Shown piece after piece: positions 1 to 12,310 of a stretch of 64,000 nucleotides of DNA. The stretch is taken from contig CM060731.1 in NCBI GenBank assembly GCA_030704615.1, positions 34,348,001-34,412,000 on the forward strand. The letters are read 5' to 3'. Origin of the DNA: Takakia lepidozioides. Its lineage: Eukaryota > Streptophyta > Takakiopsida > Takakiales > Takakiaceae. Every line of letters begins with the position of its first letter. Position 1 is the stretch's first letter. The notes under the pieces are model-generated. The model had not been told where the DNA came from. It saw nothing but the letters and a program-made list of their open reading frames with translations, and made no database searches. The translations under genes and the position numbers were made by a program.

Positions 1-3000
1 GTACGAAGTGGCAATCAGCCCTGGGGGGAATGACAGACTCACCATGCCCTCATCTGGGTCCTCGTTCTCTGATGCGTACACTGCAATTGCAGATCTGACC
101 CACACTGTAAAGGGCTGCAGCTCCTCCATTGTTGTGGGGTACTCCACCGGGGATCTGCGCCTACGACCGCCCCTCCGCCATGCTTTTGCAAATGCACTCC
201 GTTCCGTTTTCAGGCGGACCTTCTCCGCTGCGTACTTTCTGGCAGAAACCAAATAGAAGCTGCAACTCAGTCCCCCTGACCAACACCGTGCTGTACATGC
301 ATGCCACATGCAGAGTGTGTGTCCTTTCAAGCACACTGTAGTGATGCAGCCTACTTCATAATCACTTGCAAGCAACAACCAAGATCTACGAAACACCCTC
401 TGTAGTCGTCTGAAGCACCCTGTTAGTACACGATCCCACTCCCATAGTGGCCGGAATGACTTGTGACAATATATATGTAATTCCAGCATACAAAGACCAT
501 TAAGAATAGCACAGGAGGGATGTAAGTTGGCACCCACTGTCTCCATGGTGTCATGGTTGTTGTGTTGTTCAGCACATAATCATGTGCCACATCCCGAAGG
601 CGCGGGCTCATGGCACGCTTTGTTCCACCACCTTCTAGGACCTCGCCTACAACTCCTTCTTCCTCGTTCTCGTCCCACACCCGTCGTTGTATTGCATCAA
701 ATGAAGACATATACTCTGTCATGAAGCCCAGGGCTTCGTCGCGGATGTAGCCCTCCGCCATACTCCCCTCTGGCCGTGCCATGTTGCGTACATACCCCTT
801 CAGATCCTTCATGTACCTCTCCATGGGGTACATCCACCGGCTGGCTACGGGCCCACACACATGCAACTCCTCTACAAGATGCACTAGCAAGTGCGTCATG
901 ACGTCAAAGAATGATGGAGGGAATTCTTTCTCCAGCAAACATAGGGTCATAGCCACATCCTCATGCAACGATGTAATGTCCCTCGGATCCCACACCTTCG
1001 CACAAATCTTCCTAAACACTCGACTTACACGCATTATGGCTGTTCGAGGACCTGGCGCCATCGTACCCCGAATGCACACTGGCAAAATCTGTTGCATCAT
1101 CACGTGTAGATCATGTGACTTCATCCCCGACCATTTCTTGTTTATGGCATGCTTTTGGAAAGCACCCGAGAATCCGGTTGGCACTTTCATGGCTCCCAAT
1201 GTCTTCAAAAAATCCTCTTGCTCTGATTTGGTCAGGACGTATGATGCTGCTGGCATGAGCACTTTGCCTGGTCTATTTGGATCAGGCCTTAGCCACAGAT
1301 GTGACCGTATCCCTTCAATCTCCATGTCCTTTCGTACGTTTATCGTATCCTTCTCCCCAAAGATAGTCTTCAGAATGTTCTCGCAGAAGTTCTTCTCACA
1401 ATGCATGGGGTCCAGGAGGTACCGCTGCAAGAGGTTCTGAAATGCCAAATGTCCTCCCATGAGACCAAGTTCTATGGGCAAAAAAAGTAGAATATGTGGC
1501 AGAAGTTGTCCATGTTACTACATTCTGCTTTCAACAACTCCACGATCCTCTCCACAGTGAGGTGTACGACTTCAACATCTACTGCATAGTAGTTACACTG
1601 ACTTAGGAGTTGGTGGAAGGACTCCTGACAGTAAAGGTAATTCCAGGAAGCACAATGTGAAAGAAAGTGAGTGAATGGGGGGGGGGGATTCATGCACCTT
1701 CCAGTATGGCAAATCCCAAAGGATTGTCCGGCGCTTCACCCCGTGCTCCATGGCTGGATCCGCACTACTTCCGTCTCTCCCTCCAATCTCCATGAACGCC
1801 TCTTTCTCCTTTGCAAATTGCAATGTCTCCTCCGGTGTCACAGCATTTGGTGCCATTCTCTTTTCAACACATCCATTGAAGTGCCTTCCTGCTCGTCGGT
1901 AGGGGTGGTTTCTTGCAAGGTAACGTCGATGCCCCATGTATATTGTCTTCCCTAGTGGCTTTGAGTGCCGTGAATCCACATAGGGCCCACAAATGGGGCA
2001 CCCTTTGTAGCCCTTCGTCTTGCAACCCGCAACAAGGCCATATGCGGGGAAATCGTGGATTGACCACATGAGTATGGCACGGAGGGTGAAACTCCGTTGC
2101 CCTACTGGTTTCAAAATGTCGTAAGCTTCAACTCCAATCCATAGTTCCTGTAGCTCTTCAATCAATGGTTGCAAATACACATCTATGTTTGCATTTGTCA
2201 CGGACTCCTTGCCTGGAATCAAGAGAGACAACATGACAAAGAATTTCTTTGTTGTCAACCATGGTGGCAGGTTGTATGCCACCAACTGCACGGGCCATGT
2301 GGACCATGTGCAACTCTTTGATCCGTATGGGTTTACTCCATCCGTAGATACAGCCAATCGCACATTGCGTGGGTCCTCGGCAAAATCGGGCCAAGTTGCA
2401 TCTATATGCTTCCATGCAAGGGAATCTGGGACATGCCTTACCAAACCATCGTTTGAGGCATTCCTGGAATGCCAAGTCATGAGCTCACTAATGGTCTTGC
2501 ATTTGTACATTCGTAATAGACGGGGGATAAGGGGAAAGTGCCTCAACACCTTGGCTGGCTGTTGTAACCTGCCCACATCATGGTATCGGGCTGCACCGCA
2601 TTTGGGGCACTCCATAGCATCCTTGTACTCTCTTCTGAAAAGTACATGTCCTTTTGGACATGCATGTATTTTCACGTAGTTGAGGCCGAGCTTCCCAATC
2701 ATTTGGTTGGCCATGTGACAGCTTTTTGGCATTTCATTTGGTTGTGGAAGCAAGTTCAGCCGAAGCAAAGAGAACAACTCGTCCACAAAATGGTCTGAGA
2801 CACCGTGGGTTGTGCACAGGTTCATCAACAGCATGGTGGCAGCAAGCTTTGTGGATTTGCATCCCTCGTACAGTGGCACACATGCTTCTTCTAGTGTCAT
2901 GTGTGCAGAATTCAATTCTCCATCTCCACCTCCTTCCACGCCTTCCCCCACGTGAATGCCTTCATTTCCTGCGTCATCACCATCCCCAGTTGTCGCAGCG

Positions 3001-3428
3001 CCGTCCCCCTCTTCAGCATCGTCCATGATGTGGAATGCTTCCTGCAACATTCGAGTAATCTCCACCCCTCCGTCCATGCCTGGTTCATGTCCTGCGCCCA
3101 TGACATAGTCCTCGTCTGGCCTGTCTGTATGGCTCCCTCGGGGGTGTGCATTGTCCAATTGTGCCCACTCCTCATCGTCTTCGTCTGCAGGTCCATCTCC
3201 AATCCACACCCGAAATGCTTCATGTCTTTTGTGGTGAAGGAGATGTGTGCGCACACCGTCCTCAGATCTACTTGTAGTGCCCAAACAACGTTCACATGGG
3301 CATGGCATCCTTGAAAGCCCAAGGGCTCGGGCACGTGCCACTTCTCTTTCCCACAACCTGTCATCTCGGGTGTTCTGTCTACAGGGGTGATTAATTGGAA
3401 GTCCTCCGCATGGGCGAGGGGAACTCAT
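1..3428 (-). CDS. TNP2-like CACTA transposase of E1 (partial at window edge)
   Basis: This is the cut-and-paste transposase of En/Spm elements. Exon 1 (3428-1698, ATG at 3426-3428, exactly 577 codons) has an N-terminal Transposase-associated domain with a CPCERC motif, an acidic linker, and the tnp2 core (VDELFSLL, CPKCGAARYH, WSTWPVQLVAYNLPPW, CPICGP, YLARNHPYRR). It ends in LWDLPYWK before a GT donor. Exon 2 (1436-534, 301 codons) resumes at NLLQRYLLDPMHCEKN after a TTTCAG acceptor and carries the DUF4218-type region (SGMKSHDLHV, RWMYPMERYMKDLKGY, RNMARPEGSMAEGY). The intron is 261 bp and phase 0. A third exon is visible at about 270-1 in another frame (VEYPTTMEELQPFTVWV), resembling the matching exon of the E2 copy; its acceptor is unclear. 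Exons 1 and 2 have no stops, so this copy could be functional. The DUF4216 region should lie outside the window. Confidence 0.85.
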
Positions 3429-5136
3429 TTTTGTTGGGGAGCCTCTTCAATGCTGTTTGTGCACGCCGTTGCAGGGGGCCGGATTCTCCTTTGCAGAGAT
3501 TCCTCAATTTGGCTCTGCCACTCCCATTTCACTACCGTCAATTCCCTCCTCCTGCAATCTCAATTTGAAAGGTTCAGCCGCACATCCTTTGGCAGAGAAG
3601 ACAGTTGACATTTTATACCAACCGGTAGATTCCACAACATGATGAAAAGTTACACTCAACAGCAAACCATTTAAAAGCCATCACGATGCTTCCCATCATA
3701 ACTAGAATCTTTTCAACAAGACACTGAGAGAAATGACCAAAATCGACTCAAACAACGACATCCTGGAAAACGACCTGTCTCTACAGTTCGTGTGTGTGTG
3801 AGGAATCGGAGGACGTACGTGGAATTTCAATTTTCACGATTGACGACGTTGTGATCTTGGGCATATGGTTGAATGTGTATGAAATGTGTGCATTGAAGTG
3901 TGAACAACCTGACTACAAGGCCAGAACCTGCGCCACTTGTCTTAGGCCATCTCCAAATCACGTTTCGGCGGACAATCCCGTTCCGTTGCCGTGAAATTGC
4001 ACCGTGGCGGGAAGGGAGTCCATTTGTGTGGCTCTATCACCATGGCGGGAAGGGGAGCATGTTAAAAATGGAGCATCGCCCTGCCACTTCACTCATTTGC
4101 TGTTTGCAGCTTCTTCCACCATCTTTCTTACTTAATTCTGATTCTTGCAATGCTGCCCTTGAGACGGCAACTGCAAGTGACCGGATCCTTTGATCGTCGC
4201 ATTCAAAGACACTTACGTGTAGCAGATCGCAGACCCCCAAATGCCTGGAGAGAAAGCCAGAGGGCAGTCAATGCATGCACGGTTGTTTTGCACTGGTTGG
4301 GACGGAGTGGGGTGCAGAGGAGGCGTGCTGTGCCCGAGTTCGCATGCCTAGCATCCTGCAGCCGGCGGCTTTTGCACGTTGGGCAGCAGTACCCTCTGCT
4401 GTATGATTACCATTTGTGGTACAGACTCACCGGCCTCCCCTGTCCACTTGGGTCTTGGGACAGCGACTTATGGAGTATGTAGACAGAGTTGCATGTCGCG
4501 CAGGTACACCAAAATCTCCCATGTAACATAAACCCATTTCTCATTCATGCTTGCATGTGATCCACGGGGTAATTTCCATGTTCTCCCAGCTGATGTGGGT
4601 TCGCAAATTCTCGGTGTGTAGGTGTGTGTGTGAGGACCTCAACCTGGCATGGTGCGATGGGTGTCGAATGGACCCTTCTCTGCGATGGGAGAACCACTAC
4701 AGTTGAGTTTGTTTTTGCTGAATCATTTGGCAGAGCACTGTGTTCACTTCTCACACATCATGCGCATTTTCTCCAAGAATGCATGTAAAGCGGAGCCATA
4801 CACGGCATCATTGCAGTGTGTTTCCTTCGCCTAATTTTGAACGAAAAAAAGTTAACGGATCCATGTCAGTTGTGTGAATCACTACATCTAGTTGTCTGGA
4901 GGATTGTAAGTGGTTTAGGGTTTAACGTCTCAAAGTCGAAAAGGCCATAGTGTCGGATGCACGACACGTGTTCATATTTGAAATCAACAACGGATCTTCA
5001 CTACAGATCGGGGGGGTGTGTGATCACACTCCCCTCCTTGTCCTTCTTTCCTCCTTTGCATGTCTTGGTCTTCCTCGCTCGTCTTTGTCTTGGTCATGGT
5101 CTATGTCCTCGCTCGTCTTCATCTTTGTCATGGTCT
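3429..5136. promoter_or_regulatory. divergent intergenic region of E1
   Basis: About 1.7 kb separate the start codons of the transposase (leftward) and the accessory gene (rightward). I see no coding exon, structural RNA or tandem array here. By position it must hold both promoters, but no single element could be assigned with confidence. Confidence 0.35.
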
Positions 5137-8100
5137 ATGTCCACGCCTAGTAAGAAGCGCTCGACCGCCGAGGCAGCATCACCTCCTCCCACTTCTGCAC
5201 ATTCCAGCCCCGCGGTGCGAAGGAGCCCCCGCCTGGCTCGACTGAATCCGGTACAGATGGCGTCGGTGCGAGAGGGAAGGCAGAGCGGTGGGCGGTCTTC
5301 GAGTTCGGATTTTGACACAAGCGAGTATAGCATGGGCGACGACGATGAGGTGGAGGACAGTTCGGAGGAAATTGCACCTCCATCTGCAGAGTCTCTCCAA
5401 AAGGTGCGCAAACGGCACAAAACCGCTGCGCATGAGGTGAGTTCTACCCCTACTTGTGTTCTTGTTTTCTGGGCGTTGAGTTCTCCTGAAACTGAAACTG
5501 GGATGCACATATCCACAAAGTTGTTCAAACGGATGTCGTAGTATACAGGGCAGTAGAAGAAGAAGTGTTCTTCAGTTTCAATTTCCTTGCTGCGCCCTAT
5601 GCAAGCTGGACATAGGCGGTCCTCCCGTTGCAGGTTTTCCCATCTGCCAGTCTCTATCCGTAGGTTGTGGGAACCCACCCTGAACCGCCCCAATGCCCTC
5701 AAGAGGGAAGGAGGTAAGGGTGCTGAAAGGTAATTTGGTCTGAAGATTATATCATCGCGGAGCACCAAGAATGTCTCTCGATAGAAGTGGAGCTTTGTTG
5801 TGAGATTGGGTAGCATCCAAGTTCTCTTGACATGTAATTCCATAAGCTCTCTCCGAATGAGTCTGTTGCGGTCATGTCTGGATGTGATGTCCACCTCATG
5901 TGGGTTCATTGGTAATAGGAAAGCAGTAGAAAGTCCGTTACGTTTCAATAAACTGTCCACTCGAGCATACCAGGAGTTCCCGAAACCTGCAGCTTTGAGC
6001 CTCATAGATGTTGTGAGGGCCCTTGCCACTAGCCCTTTGGGTGGAAGGGCCTGCAATCTATGGAGAAAGATTGTAAGCCTGAACTGTGCCTCGGATTGCA
6101 ATGGTACACATGCGAACTCTGCACCTAGGATCTGAGATGGAGTTGTGCTCCTGGCGCCAAGCATTGCTTGGAGAAAAGATGACTGTAATGGTTCCAAATT
6201 CTTTTCCCACCAGGAGACAGGGACACCAGGTGCCCAAAACTCACAACCATTGATGGTAGCAGGGCTGACGACGGTGTCAAACAACCACTTTTTGGTCGGG
6301 GGATGCCGCAGATGTATTTGCTTGCATTTGGCGTGAAGGCGGACGGAGGCCGCCTTACCTTTAGTCAATCTGTCCAAGGCAGTGGCTGCAAAGTGAAACT
6401 TGGGGGAGTGGATAACCAGACCTAGGTACCGGTATGATTTGACAATCTCAATTTCCTGCTGGTTGAAGATGAATCTACGATCAGCCTGGCCATTGAAGAC
6501 CATGATCTTGGTCTTGCTAAGATTGACTTGCATCCCATAGTCTTTGCAGAACTGTTCCAAAATTTTGATATGGCGTTGCAGAAAGACCGGGGATTGTGCC
6601 AAAAGGGCAACATCATCAGCGTAGAGGAGATCTGATTGGGCAGAAAATGAAGTTAGGCAGAAAACATCCCTGAACATGTTTTCAATTTGTGTCATGGGGG
6701 AGGACATCGTGGAAAAACCTTCAGGTCTACCACTGTGTGCAGAGGGACTAGTTTTTAGGTCAAGGAAATGTTGCTTTGTCACGTCATTGCACCTGCGTTG
6801 GAGTACGCATTTGCTATATGCGTTGATAACTCCAACGAGGCTAGGTCTGCAATATCCTTTCAATTGAATTGTGTCTGCACCTGTGTTTACCAACATTGAG
6901 AGTCTTTAGGCCTTTTGGGGCTCCGTTGCTGGGCTCCGCCATACAGCCATTTGCTGATTGTGTGAATAGATGTCCACTGGATATGTGCAAAACCCGGATG
7001 GATGTTCTGTTTCCTGGTAAGTTTCATGTGGTACTGATGTGAACCCGCCCACATTCTGTTTCTTCACCAATGAATGGGCTTACATGTTATGAGGACATTC
7101 TGTCCCTCTCCTTTTCAGTTTTTGGCACTTTGCGCTGCAGGGGAGTGGGTTTGAGGTCAGCCAATCCATAGTTGTGGTTGTGGGATGGTTTGTGCTCTGG
7201 TGACGTTGTGTTCAGTAGGACTACAGCTGATGCACCTTGTGTGTGGGATGTTTTTGGCAGCGGAAGGGGAGTGAAGCTGCAGCAAAGCACTCACAGCCAC
7301 CACACAATGCCAACCAACACCAACCTTGGCACCCACCCCCTGCCGGATGGTCTCCACAACAGAGTGCACCATGGGGAGCCCCCCCTGCTTCGGGGTCGTG
7401 GCGCTGGCTTCCTGATGTTGCCACGTCACAATGGGGGCCTCCCACATCTCCATACGGCCCTCCCCCCTCCGGCACACATCAGTCACCCCCCACAACGTAT
7501 GACGGCGCTGCTCCAGAGCATGGGGGCAGGAAACGGACATCAGAGCTGAGGAAGGAACGACGTCATGCCATGAAACAATGGGAAGGAGATGGAGAGGGAA
7601 AGGGTGGCTGCAGGGCTAAAGCGCCACAAGGTGGAGGTGCATGGAAATGGAGTCATCAATGCTGGCTGCGAAGGTAAGGAACACTGGCAGCGTGATTTGC
7701 GTGGCCTGGCATTGCGTTACCTTGACTCAAGCGTACAAGACATTGACCAGCAGTCCCAGAGTGCCATGTCAACAGTAATAGAGGGCATAAATGGAATGTA
7801 CGAGTACACACCTATCCCTGCCAATCGTGATTTTATAGTGAAGCAATGTGGGAAGATAATGAAAGGAGAAAGAGCAAAACTGAAAGATAAATGGGCGAAG
7901 ACTGGTGTGAGGCCAATGAACACTGAACCCGCCTATTGGGATAAGCTTGTTGCCTACTGGGAGTCCCCTCGTGGACTTGCAAAGGCTGAAGGGATGAAGC
8001 AAGCGCGTGCTTGTGTCACGAACCCCTCGCGTTGGGGCCGGGCAGGAGTTGCAGGCCAAGCAGCCCGTTTGGTAATCTCCCTCACCCCCTTCTCATTGCT

Positions 8101-10723
8101 CTTACGTTGTGGCATGTTCTGATGGAAGAGACACCCACGAGTGGGTTTTATTGCTTGTGCAGAATTAGTTGTTATGTGATATGCAGGGCAGTGCTTTGTC
8201 CATATGCTCCTGGCATTTTGTACTGACAGTGTGTGGATGGGCAAATACAGAAAAGACGCAAAGCGCGGAGCCCGTCACTGTCCGAGCTCGGGGCGGAGTG
8301 CAAGAACGCTGCGACTGGCACCCCATCAGAGTCTGTTTTGAGCCAGGTATGTTTTGAAGTCCGGTTTCCATTCATGAATCTGTTGTTGTACTAAGATTTG
8401 GTGGGTATGTGGGGCCCCCACGCATGGTACACGAGGGGTGTTATGCCAAACCTAGCCATCTCCGAATGCCTGAAATCCTGCACATTCGGCCTCTTCTTCT
8501 GGTTTTTAACAGTACGGGTGGGTGTTTGTATGCGTAGGGAGCGGGGAACTCAATGGCAGCCCGCATCGGGGCCCTGGAGAGGCTTGCGGCTCTCTCTGCG
8601 GAGCGGGAGAGGGGAATGGAAGCACAACTGAAGAAGATAGTGGAACTCATGATGGGGCAAAAAGGGGGTGTGACGGGTGGCATTATGGAAGACCCCCCTG
8701 CTGCGACCATTGTACCTGACAAGGAGGAAGTAATTGTAGTGGGTAGGGATGTGACAGAGGTCCGGGCTGTTGTTGATGATATTCACAGTGGGGGGCAGGG
8801 TCCACTCGTTGAAGAGGGAGAGGTCCAGCAAGTTGGTGGGGATGACATGGACGATGGGGGGGTCATTGCTCATGATGGGGGAAAAGGGGAAGCTGTAGGG
8901 GGAGAGGGTGGTAGTTTGCCTGGTCCAGGCTGCAGGGGGACCAAAACTTTGCCCTCCGGGGTGACTGTTGTCTTCCAACCCACTGAGGTGAGACCCCGTG
9001 ACACCCCTTCAAAAGCTCCTTTCATAGAAAAGCCAAAACTAATTGTTCTAGACCTGAATGGGATCCTGTGCCACTCTATTCCTAACTTTCAGCCCAACCC
9101 GAGGCGTCATTGGCCATGGGTGTTGACCACCAACAAGTATGTTTTCCCAAGGCCCCAGGTCTGCGAGTTTTTAAACCTTCTTTTCCGGTATTTCTACGTT
9201 GGGATATGGTCCTGTGCTTCCAAGGGGAATGTTGCAGACATCTTCAAAGTGGTCATGCAGGGGGTCAAGGGTTCTCCCCTCTTTGTGTGGTCACAAGAGG
9301 AGTGTGACCCCTTGACAGAGCCACACCCCACAAAAGGGCCTGCCGTACAGAACTTACAGAAGAGACTGTCGAGGGTGTGGTCAGAATTTTCTGGATTTAA
9401 CGAATCCAACACCCTCCTAGTGGATGATTCACCACACAAGGGGAGGGGGAACTCCCCTTTGAACATGGTCCATCCATTGTCATTTGATGTCACTGGCAAT
9501 GTCAGTGAGGGGCCCGATTCAGACTACCTTTTAGAAACAGTCTGGCCCTACTGCCAAGATTTGTTTTGCTCCAAGGATGTGCGTGTCTTCACAAGCACGC
9601 GGAAGCTGACCCCGACTGGCAGCTTGAATGTGGGAGAGGATGGGGTCGTTGGGGGAAGTACTTCTGCGCCCATGCAGGTGAAACTAACCTTACTGTTTGC
9701 AACATGACATCGAAGCCAAAGTCCATGTTTGTTTTGTTCCCCCCGGATGCCCTCTCACGCAAGGCTGGCACTATATGTTTTGCAGGGACCACATGTACAG
9801 GGAGTGGCAGTGGGGTCGAATGTGAAGAAGGTGGGTCCTGCGCCTACGACCATAGTGCTACGGCGGCAGCATTCCGGATTCCCCCCCCGGCATGAGGAGG
9901 CAGCGCCCAAGGTATGGTTGTTCCCAGCCCCTCTCCGCAAACCTACTTGGTTGGTTTCCTTTATGGATACACTTCCTGAAGCGTTGCAATGTGTATTCAT
10001 TGCAGGTGAGCAAGAGGAGTGGGTTGTCCCCGACACCATCATCGCAGCAGGACGTGGTTCCCCAGGCATGCATTCATGGCTCCTTGCTTTGCCTGGCTGG
10101 TTTTTAGTAGGGTTATTTTTGCCAGGAAGTTGTAGTGCTAGGGTCTGAGCAGGGTGTTTGTTAGCTTGCTCCGTGGAGGTGTGTTTATACCATTGCAACC
10201 ACCAGAGTTCATGTTATTCTTATCCGTCTGACTAAACCTCTTTTTGCTGCTGCAGTTGAAGACACGTGGGCAGTTTTCCTCAGTTGCCACCCTCAGCGAC
10301 GAGCTTCGCTTCAAGGTACGTTGGTACACCGTGAATTGGCTGCTGATTCAGTATTGTGGCAACCAAGATCGTTTCCATGCCCAGCTGCGCTTGACTTTCA
10401 CCCTGTCATTGCTATGTTTGTTGCTGAGTGGACCCTGATGTTGGTGTCTGCAGATATCAGATCTTGTGTTTCTCCTGAACCCCCATGACAAGCGGTCAAA
10501 GACAGCCGCCGCCAAGGCGGAAGTGGTGGGAATAGCTGGGGTTGACAAGTTCCACTGCAAGGACATTCGATCCGGGTGGTACAAGGTGAAAGTCCACGAG
10601 ATCATGCTTCCAAGTGTTACATTGCCTTGCCCAAATGTGGACGATGCCCCCCCCCCATACCACACTAGCGCACGTGAAAGGCACGATGACTCTGTGGCCA
10701 GAGAAGAGTATGAGGAAAGGTGA
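5137..10723 (+). CDS. E1 accessory protein: TNPA-like domain plus FCP1-like HAD phosphatase
   Basis: Spliced model on the plus strand: exon 1 5137-5436 (ATG, charged and Ser-rich, SPRLARL, donor GTGAGT); exon 2 7261-8071 (Pro/Gln/Trp-rich, then a Transposase_24-like domain with WDKLVAYW and NPSRWGRAG); exon 3 8251-8346; exon 4 8538-9677 (coiled coil, then the HAD domain); exon 5 9786-9911; possibly exon 6 from about 10006; exon 7 10256-10315; exon 8 10454-10723. HAD motifs: VLDLNGILC (nucleophile Asp codon at 9051), VGIWSCAS, LVDDSPHK (Asp-Asp at 9423-9428). The boundaries of exons 1-5, 7 and 8 fit phase 0. Exon 2 changes frame near 7580-7600, so this copy carries a one-base indel or a sequence error. 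Expected role: a nuclear protein acting on element DNA or on chromatin and polymerase. The catalytic activity is inference. A near-parallel gene sits in E2. Confidence 0.7.
5450..6930 (-). mobile_element. 5'-truncated LINE fragment inside intron 1 of the E1 accessory gene
   Basis: An antisense open frame of about 480 codons encodes the C-terminal half of a non-LTR reverse transcriptase. It has the catalytic LLYADDVALL motif, then VNLSKTKIMVFN and SYRYLGLV, typical of the RT palm and thumb. A Cys/His segment (CPACIGRSKEIETEEHFFFY) lies near the end. Upstream RT motifs and the endonuclease are missing, as in a typical 5'-truncated insertion. Both ends are approximate: no poly(A) tail or target duplication was found. 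The open frame continues past the LINE end into the accessory exon, which is a chance overlap. Confidence 0.75.
6931..7260. other. remaining part of accessory intron 1
   Basis: This is sequence between the LINE fragment and the exon 2 acceptor (TTTTTGGCAG ending at 7260). I see no further coding region or repeat in it. Confidence 0.4.
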
Positions 10724-11217
10724 AAGTATCAAGTGACATTTCATGTTTGTAGTCCCTGTTGGGTGTGTAATGATACTCATAGAAGTGTGTATGATACTCA
10801 CGTTACCAGTTTTGAACATTTGGGCCATGACAGTTTAAGTGATGTCCGGCAACCATGTATGTTGGCATTTAGTCTTGCTCATATGCAGGTGTGCCGTGAC
10901 GGTCTCTAATTTGAATGTAATATCACATTTCCTGACTTGTCGTCGTGTCCGTCCATCTTCTATGTGTATGTGTGATGGTCTTTGGTCTCCCTGTTGCCTC
11001 GTCTATTTGGTTCATTAGCGTGATGTTGTGCATGCATCGTGGTCTGTGTTCTCAGTCTCGCCCAGTATCATTGCTTCTCAATTCCCCCTGCATATGGGTG
11101 AACCACTAAAACCAGTAGAATGCATCAGAACCATATTTTCAGCTTAGAATGCAGGTCAGTTGGAAACTCACACAAACCACTACAAGTGCTCATTTTTCGT
11201 GCTTTCCTACTGTAGTG
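10724..11217. repeat. E1 3' untranslated and subterminal region
   Basis: No gene is visible here. There are short direct repeats such as TGATACTCA (twice around 10770-10800), and GTGGTT-type motifs near the end. The block leads to the proposed CACTA terminus at 11217. Confidence 0.4.
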
Positions 11218-11757
11218 CAACCAACTAGTACAGTGGCAGCGGAGTTGGCCAAAGCAGTCCCGAGATGGCACAGACACTCTACGTCTTTCCACTAGCAGTC
11301 GTACCCGTCATTGCCATTGCGTGGGGACGACGCCACGCGTCGACCCACACACTCTCCACGTGGTCCCCGTGGATTCGTCTGCCGGAAGTTGTGCAGTTGA
11401 CTTCGCCAGTGGCTGTTGCGACGTCACATGCAGCACTCCAAGTGATGTGGCCGACTGCGATGTGGCGTCTTGGGGCCGTTGCCACGCGGCAGCATTGCCG
11501 CTCGTCGTGGCGCCGCCACATCGGCATCCACGTCCGCATCCACGTCCGCGTCCATGTGTCACCGCGCCCCGGGTGAGTCAGTCCACTCATCCGGAGGGAA
11601 AAGTCAAAGTCAGCCCAAAAGGTCAAACACACGGGCGGCCCGCCTGGTTACGCCACGTGGTTCTTCAACATTAATCGCATTAATCGCTGAGCAGTTGTTC
11701 ACGCGTCTGCGTCCTTTACCACTCCAATCATTGGATGTCCAACCCAACTACCATGTC
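11218..11757. other. GC-rich spacer between E1 and the outer gypsy element
   Basis: No convincing gene is present; the open frames on both strands follow from high GC content. A small array of CCACGTCCGCAT-like units lies at about 11525-11560. The spacer does not look like LINE ORF1, although the right side of the gypsy element abuts a LINE. Confidence 0.4.
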
Positions 11758-12310
11758 TGTTGTAACTAGTCTGTTGTAACTTCCAGTCGATCCCAGTTTT
11801 TTGACTTTTACGACTCAAAATGAGTCGTTACCCCAGTGGTAAATGACACAAATGCTTCTAGTGAAGCTTTTTTTGGAGGAAACTTCTCCATCAAGATACC
11901 TCCTTTGTCTAAGGAAGCTTCTCCATCAAGCTTGGAAACTTCTCCAGCAAGAACCTCCATAGGGGAAGTTTCTTAGGGAAGTTTCTTAGGGAAGTTTCTT
12001 AGTAGCCAGTATATATAGGAGGCGAGACTGAATACTCTTCAATCTTGCCAACACCAGTTCAAGCTACTCTTGTTTCCAGTTCCCAGTACCCTAGCCCAGT
12101 TTCCAGTATCTGGTACTCCAGTCCAGTTTCCAGCATTCCAGTATTCAAGTCGTGTTCCAATATCTTGTACCCTTGTTCATTGTTATAAAGATCCCCTTGA
12201 TTCTTATTTACTCATCGTGCATACTGCCATGCCGACCTTGACTTCTTGCCTAGTCTTGTATCTCTAGTCTGATCTCTTGTTTGTGTTCAGTCACGTTCTT
12301 GTCCTTGACA
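11758..12310 (+). repeat. 5' LTR of outer gypsy element
   Basis: Positions 11868-12310 match 24797-25279, including GAGGAAACTTCTCC, a TATATATAGGAGGCGAG promoter segment, CCAGTTCCCAGTA repeats, and the end GTCCTTGACA. Upstream of 11868 the match to the other LTR is weak. The start at a TGTTGT at 11758 is a guess. Confidence 0.65.

Larger units (their letters stand above)
1..11217. mobile_element. CACTA element E1, right part (left end outside window)
   Basis: A TNP2-type transposase on the minus strand and an accessory gene on the plus strand lie head to head, the arrangement also seen in the complete element E2. The proposed right terminus is the GTAGTG ending at 11217. Read inward on the minus strand it starts CACTACAGTAGGAAAGC, followed by an AAAAATGAGC stretch that echoes the E2 terminus. 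A second CACTACAA lies 40 bp inside. The left terminus is not in the window, so no target duplication can be tested, and 11217 is a best guess from the CACTA ending alone. Confidence 0.6.

Noticed and set aside
2185-2679. 164-codon plus-strand frame
   Set aside because: It is antisense to the open tnp2 core on the minus strand, without domain resemblance.
5094-5440. C-terminal extension of the minus-strand LINE frame
   Set aside because: This part overlaps accessory exon 1 on the plus strand, which has a start codon, a good donor and a homologue in E2; the extension is chance.
7157-7540. minus-strand frames opposite accessory exon 2
   Set aside because: They arise from the Pro-rich composition of the sense exon; no supporting motifs.
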